Shown: one piece after another, positions 59,371 through 64,000 of the stretch
Layout of the letters: the number at the start of each line of letters is the position of its first letter
How positions within the stretch are numbered: position 1 is the first letter of the stretch
NCBI GenBank assembly: GCA_034440575.1
Contig: JAOTOL010001661.1
Span: 484,001 to 548,000, forward strand
Length of the DNA: 64,000 nucleotides
From: Imbricaverruca yamaguchii
Lineage: Eukaryota; Arthropoda; Thecostraca; Neoverrucidae
Reading direction: 5' to 3'
Notes under the pieces: generated by a model
Databases searched by the model: none
What the model saw: the letters and a program-made list of their open reading frames with translations, nothing else
What the model was told of the DNA's origin: nothing
Translations under genes and position numbers: made by a program

Positions 59371-60660
59371 CGGCGCTGCCTGGCCCACGTCGGTCAGAGG
59401 ACTGGCGGACGCATCCGGAATTTTGCCGTTGGTGTGGCCGCTCTCAGAAAGCACGTAGCCGGAGAACTTGACGGTTGTTAGTCAAATATAAGCCTGCGGT
59501 GAGTCAGCGAGGTCGGCTTCTCAGTAGATTGCTTAAGCACGGTGCGCACGCGCCCCATGCGGTCGTGGGTAACTCGTGGTGGACCGCCCGATTGATCCTC
59601 TGAATCCACTCAAAGCATCCAGTCGTCGCCCTTTTGTAATGTTCAGATTTTCCGCTGATTCAGCAGGGATCTCTGATGAGTTCGTGCGGGCATGGTGAAA
59701 TGGCTGGCCATGAGAAATAGTGTTAAGTAGCTGGTCATGGGTCAAACTGGCTTCGGTGGAGTGTCGTTAATGTTTCGTAGGGTGATGAGATGAAGGTGAA
59801 GACGTTGAAAGTTGCAGCGTTGTCAAGCGTTGCACGAAAACGATCCGGATATCGTCGGGGAACCCTCGACGAATATGTTCAGAAAATTGTTTTACCTTAT
59901 ATTTTTTTTAATATTTTTGAACACAAGATGGCTGTTTAAAAACAAAAACAAAAACTTTTTTCTCTAAAACGTTTCATATCTGCATATTAGGGTAACCTAT
60001 GTCGTGCAGTGAAATTTTGCCACTGGTTGCCATGGAAACCCGAAACAAACCATGTAAAGAAGTGTCTAATTGGGTTTCATATACATTGTGAATTTTGTCT
60101 TGATCTGACACCACGTCACTTGACAGAGATCAAGCAATTTGGATAAGCAACTTCTGATGCTTCTGCATGCATACCAAGGTGAAAATATGGTTAAAAGAGC
60201 ATGCATATTACACAAATCCGAAAAATGGCCTGGGATAAGCCAATATTGGCCGTGATCTCAGATCACTGACATGATATAAACCAAAAATTCGTTATATAAG
60301 CTGTGGGGACTGCCAAATTGCACTCGCGCAGCACGTTTTATTTATTTATTTTCATTTATATGAGATCATATCCCAAAACGTCTTTGGAGGTAGTCCTCTG
60401 ACCCGAGCCAGGTCAATGCATGTCTCATGATGTCTTGAGGTTGGAACTTTCATGTGGGATCGCAGAAACAATGAATGTCAATTCCATTTCAGCCGTATAT
60501 TCTATTCAGCCGTATAGCTGAACCACACCGCGAGTTTAGCATGCTGTCAATGTACCGGCGTGCGATAATCACCCTACGTCTTGTCCTGCCCCTCACATTT
60601 TGACTTCGTGCACCTACCCTGTATTGTCCTCTACTGGTTCGTGCACTCCCGTATACTCTG
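59371..60660. other. 3' flank of RARS2, nothing recognised
   Basis: The GC bias falls soon after the stop. The rest is AT-rich with no recognisable gene or element ends. Confidence 0.35.
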
Positions 60661-60672
60661 TTCTGTCAGCTG

Positions 60673-60862
60673 GCCGCCGCCGCCGTCAGCTCGCCGCGCC
60701 AGAAGTCGCCTGGTCGCCACGTCACGTGCTGGACGACGGCGCGCTGGAACAGCGCCGGCTGCAGGTCGATCACCAGCTGGCCGCGCGGGCCGGCGCTGAC
60801 GCCGCCGATCAGCCCGTCGCCGCCGGCCAGACGGTGCCGCCGGCCGGCAGCGCAGCCGGGTG
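60673..60862 (-). pseudogene. Inverted, deleted fragment of RARS2
   Basis: On the minus strand this is a copy of 57802-58007. It is identical except for about four substitutions (for example GAG to GGG, ATG to GTG, CGG to TGG) and one 16-base deletion. The deletion lies between two GCGGC pentamers (GCCGGCGGC and CCTGCGGC in the source). 16 is not a multiple of three, so the frame is broken, and no other part of the gene is present. Both ends fall abruptly into unrelated sequence. It cannot encode a working enzyme. Confidence 0.95.
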
Positions 60863-61365
60863 GTTTGCTAAAACTACACAAATAAAAACAACAGAAAAAG
60901 GTTTTCTTAGAGTAACATTTACAAAATTACAGTCTTGGTTGGCTTCAGGACGCATCGACCTTGTTGATCCACGGTCTTGGCTTACGAAGAAATGAAAATA
61001 TGTAAATGGAAATATTTCCGAGCTGAAACCTGTAGAAATGAGAGTACCACGATTATTCAAAGGCTTTATTCAGTTCAAGACCCGTTATTGTTTGTCCTCT
61101 ATATCAGTATCTCTGATATCCCTGATACATAAATATTGCTTTATTTTGTACGTCTGCTGATGACCCTGTTATTACCCTTACTACTAGCGCTATTCAAGAG
61201 CTGCATGCTAAAGTAAACGAAAATCTTCCAAAGGTAATGCATTGGTTGCATCCGAATCCCTTTACTAAATGCCTCTGGTACACGCTATGAAATATACTCT
61301 GAAAGTCACTGTATCAAACGAAACATTGAAATAAGCCAAACCAAACCAAATGCTTGTGTTCATTT
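60863..61365. other. Intergenic, nothing recognised
   Basis: AT-rich sequence between the RARS2 fragment and the repeat at 61370. No gene is seen. Confidence 0.35.
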
Positions 61366-61369
61366 GGAG

Positions 61370-62660
61370 CCCCTTACGTGATTTATGAGGGGCCACGGCG
61401 CGAATTCATGGGGCCCCAACTTGGTTTTGGTTGACTCCTGCACGAAGTTTTGGAACCCACCCCTTCAGGAGAGAGGGGCATTTTCATCTCTGATACGTCA
61501 CTGCGACTGCTCGACGAGTTTTTTTTTAGCTGACGGCACCCTTCAGAGCAGAAGGGCACTTCGGAAAGTTTGGGACCTGTTCTGAATTTGTCAGTGCTTG
61601 GTTCGGTTGGATAGAGTCCCTTTTTGATTTTTTATGAGGTTGAGTTCTATTTTTTGTAAGTCCCCGACGAAGTTGTTTTTTGGCCCCGGTACGTTTCTTC
61701 GGGCTCCCTGTGTTTTTTTCTGAGCCCCAAGATGTTTCTTTTCCGTGGCCCGACGTGTTTTGTATATGTGTGGGTGTGGGGGGATCTTGGACACGATTTT
61801 TGAGGCAGAAGAGTAACACTCAGGGAGGGAATTTATTTTTGGGGGAAGCCTGCTGCGACTTGTGAGGACCCGGCGCGATTTGTTAGCACCCGGTGAGATT
61901 TTAAAGGGCAACGGTGTGAGAAGTTTTGGTCTAAGTGCGGTTTGTGCGGCCCGGTCATCAGTTGTTGGGATCCATAGCGCGAGTTCTAGTGGCCTCGACA
62001 CGTTTTGGGGCTTTTTGTGGGATTGGCTATACTCCAGAGATATTTTCCGTGTCCGGATTAGCTTTTCGTTGCCCGGCTTTTTTGTTGCTGCTGTCCTGAG
62101 TAGACTTTTGGGGCACCGGTGTAGCCTGTCGAGCCCCTAGCGTGATTTCTATGGGCTCAGGTTCGACCGTTTTGTACCTCCAGGCCCAGTGTGATTTTCA
62201 GGGGCCCGGCCCGATCTTTTGAGTCCAGTGAGATTTTCAAGAACCTGCCCGTCATTTTGGGACCCTAGCGTCATTTTCAGGGGCCCGGTTGAGACTTCCT
62301 GGAACCCCGCATGGTTTCCCGGGGCACCGACCCGACATTTGAAGTCCCAGCGCGAGTTTTAGGGGACCACAATGTGATTTTCAGGGGCCTTGGTACGATT
62401 TTGGGGACTCCCGGCGTCATTTTCAAGGCACCATGTGTGACTGCGATTTTTGGGGCCCCGGAACAATTTTTCCGGCACCAACGTGATGTTCAGGTGCCTT
62501 GGTGCGATTTCGGGGCCCAGTGTCATTTCAGGGGCCTCTGCACGACTTGTTGTCCCCCAATACGTTTTTAGGGGCCCTACGTGATTTATAAGGAGCCGAG
62601 CGAATTTGTCCGAAGTTCGGCACGATTCTTGGTGGCCCCACAACGTCTCAAGGGGGGGCG
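61370..62660 (-). repeat. Degenerate GGCCC-phrase repeat, locus 3 (inverted)
   Basis: On the plus strand this reads as repeated GGGGCCC-GTGCGATTTTCA-type phrases at about 22-30-base spacing, clearest from 62100 to 62640. On the minus strand 61865-61600 aligns with loci 1 and 2: AGTCGCAGCAGG, TGTTACTCTTCTGCCTCA, ACACGTCGGGCC, CACAGGGAGCCCGAAGAA and ACGTACCGGGGCC. Divergence is high. No ends, coding capacity or target duplications were identified. Confidence 0.75.
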
Positions 62661-62689
62661 GAATAACTTCCCCAATCCCCCACCCTACA

Positions 62690-62930
62690 TCTTTACGCCA
62701 CTGGTTCGTAGGCACCTCCCGACATCATCAAGAACCGGAGTCCGAGTTGTCAGATATGTCCGAGCGACCTGCACAGGACTACCGCTAACATTCTTGAAAG
62801 TTCCAGATGTCATAGCCGGCGCAACGTAACACGAAAGTACTGCCATGATTACCAGATACATGGGCGCGAATGATGAATCCTGGTTAGAGCGCTCTAAAAC
62901 CCAAATAGCCAACCGACTAATTAATGGATA
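62690..62930 (+). mobile_element. Probable LINE F-type 3' tail fragment
   Basis: ACATGGGCGCGAATGATGAA, CGCTCTAAAACCCAAATAGC and CAACCGACTAA parallel the 57113-57186 stretch (ATGGGCGCAATATGA, CGCCCGAAAGCCCAAATAAC, TAACTAAC). The coding part is not visible, so it is a short, diverged 3' fragment. Confidence 0.5.
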
Positions 62931-62937
62931 CAGCATA

Positions 62938-63065
62938 TTAATAGGGAGGGGCCGATTTTTTAAAAACATTGGGGGGGGGGGGGGCGAAATGTACTGGAAC
63001 CCCTCCCTCCAACATCAAACCAAAAACTCATCGGATTTCGCCCACTATATTTTCAGTCCTAAATA
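62938..63065. mobile_element. Possible fragment of an E1-related TTAA element
   Basis: TTAATAGGGAGGGGCC is followed by a 15-base G run, GCGAAATGTACTGGAACC and CCTCCCTCC. E1 has the same order at 20670-20716: G run, GCGAAATCCACCC, ACCCTCCAG. Only one end is visible. Confidence 0.35.
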
Positions 63066-63069
63066 ATTC

Positions 63070-64000
63070 CGATTTTTATTTGACGGTATGTATGTTTGTT
63101 TATTCAGCATCGTCGCCAACGGGAAAATCGCCCGGTAACAGGTGAAGTCACGAAAGCAAAATAGCAGTGCACCGTGTGATGGGTGGGCTGCTGAAGATGA
63201 TTATATTTTGCATGTTCACAATCTCAATAACTGTGACTGTTGTTCACTGGACTCGATTGTATGCAAATTTGACAATGACTGGAAATTGAGAATGAAATGA
63301 GTGAATTATATTCAAGCTCCATATGCATGTGGTTTTGCCATTGGTGGTGTGTACAAACATCAGCATGATAATGCAATTGTTGTTTAGTGGCTTGTCAAAT
63401 TTTTAAAGACAACCTGGTTTAAAATGCATCATCATCCGCTAATCTCAACATTTTATGATACAAGTTTTACTTCCACAGTGGAGGGAAATCCAATTATTCC
63501 GTTGCTTTTTTGCACGCAATTTTCAGTTTTACAGCAGAAGGTGGAGAGTCAGTCCACTATCTAAACCTGATCTGTTTCTTTGCAGTACAAAATATGCTGG
63601 TTAACATCAACTAAGTTTTCTATGTAGCATGGTGTTTTTCTTTTTTCCCTTTAGCTTGCTTATCAGCATAAAAACAGCATAGGTTATTGGGGGCCCAAAT
63701 CAACATTGAGGGGGACAAGATCAACATTGGTGGGGCCATGACCCTCACAAAAGGATATAAATCGACATCCCTGTTACTAGGTACTATAGATGCAGCTTAT
63801 GTAACCCGTCAAAATTATACATGGCGGTATGTTCCCCTGGGCTTCCTCCAATTACTACAATTTTCCAGATCCCTCTATGCTTATTTTGTTATTTATCCAG
63901 TGTCCAGTATTTTTATTCAGTATATTTGAGCTTTAGTCGTTGCAATATTTTAACGTTTAATTAATGTGTAAGTTCAAGTTCTCTATCAGTATATTTTAAC
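63070..64000. other. AT-rich end of the window, nothing recognised
   Basis: A small repeat of ATCAACATTG-type words with G-rich spacers lies at 63690-63735. No gene is seen up to the window end. Confidence 0.35.

Noticed and set aside
60673..60862. Second functional RARS2 gene
   Set aside because: Only about a tenth of the gene is present, in inverted orientation, with a frame-breaking 16-base deletion.

Overview
The window is animal nuclear DNA, not bacterial. It has spliceosomal exon/intron signals, a TATA/initiator promoter, several tRNA-derived SINEs, nested non-LTR retrotransposons, TTAA-flanked DNA elements, minisatellites and CA/TA microsatellites. Three points weakly favour an arthropod, possibly a crustacean: an ACAGT-type initiator 29 bases below a TATA box, short interstitial TTAGG runs, and a secreted acidic protein built on a tiny MKVL first exon. 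The species cannot be fixed from sequence alone.

Four protein-coding genes are supported. WDHD1/And-1/Ctf4 (735-3707, +) is a replisome scaffold that lacks the C-terminal HMG box of the human protein. An extreme aspartate/glycine-rich secreted protein is encoded by a promoter and 12-base first exon near 30.6 kb, spliced over about 9.2 kb to an exon at 39930-42197 (+). MEIOB (49857-51200, -) is a meiotic OB-fold protein. RARS2 (57667-59370, +) is a mitochondrial arginyl-tRNA synthetase. WDHD1, MEIOB and RARS2 each have an uninterrupted, strongly GC-biased coding region in otherwise AT/GC-balanced, repeat-rich DNA. A 190-base inverted, deleted copy of part of RARS2 lies 1.3 kb downstream of it.

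Most of the rest is repeats. 5.9-6.5 kb holds 21-base and 190-base tandem repeats. 10.4-15 kb holds two decayed LINE fragments on opposite strands. 15.7-17.6 kb holds a 27-base minisatellite open in all reading frames. 19.7-20.3 kb holds two minisatellites. 20.66-26.55 kb is a nest: an RNase H-bearing LINE interrupted by a CR1-like LINE and a TTAA element, with another TTAA element abutting it. 26.98-28.46 kb is a degenerate GGCCC-phrase repeat that recurs at 51.5-51.9 kb and, inverted, at 61.4-62.7 kb. 31.9-36.3 kb holds SINEs and a CR1-like LINE carrying a SINE. 45.95-46.93 kb is a TTAA element with perfect palindromes inside both ends. 56.3-57.2 kb is a LINE 3' end with a TAAC tail.

The host genes are not an operon or a functional cluster: one serves DNA replication, one meiosis, one mitochondrial translation and one is probably extracellular. 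The most notable items are the 74-residue poly-aspartate secreted protein, the dispersed GGCCC-phrase family, and TTAA elements dense in AGGTCA-type hexamers.
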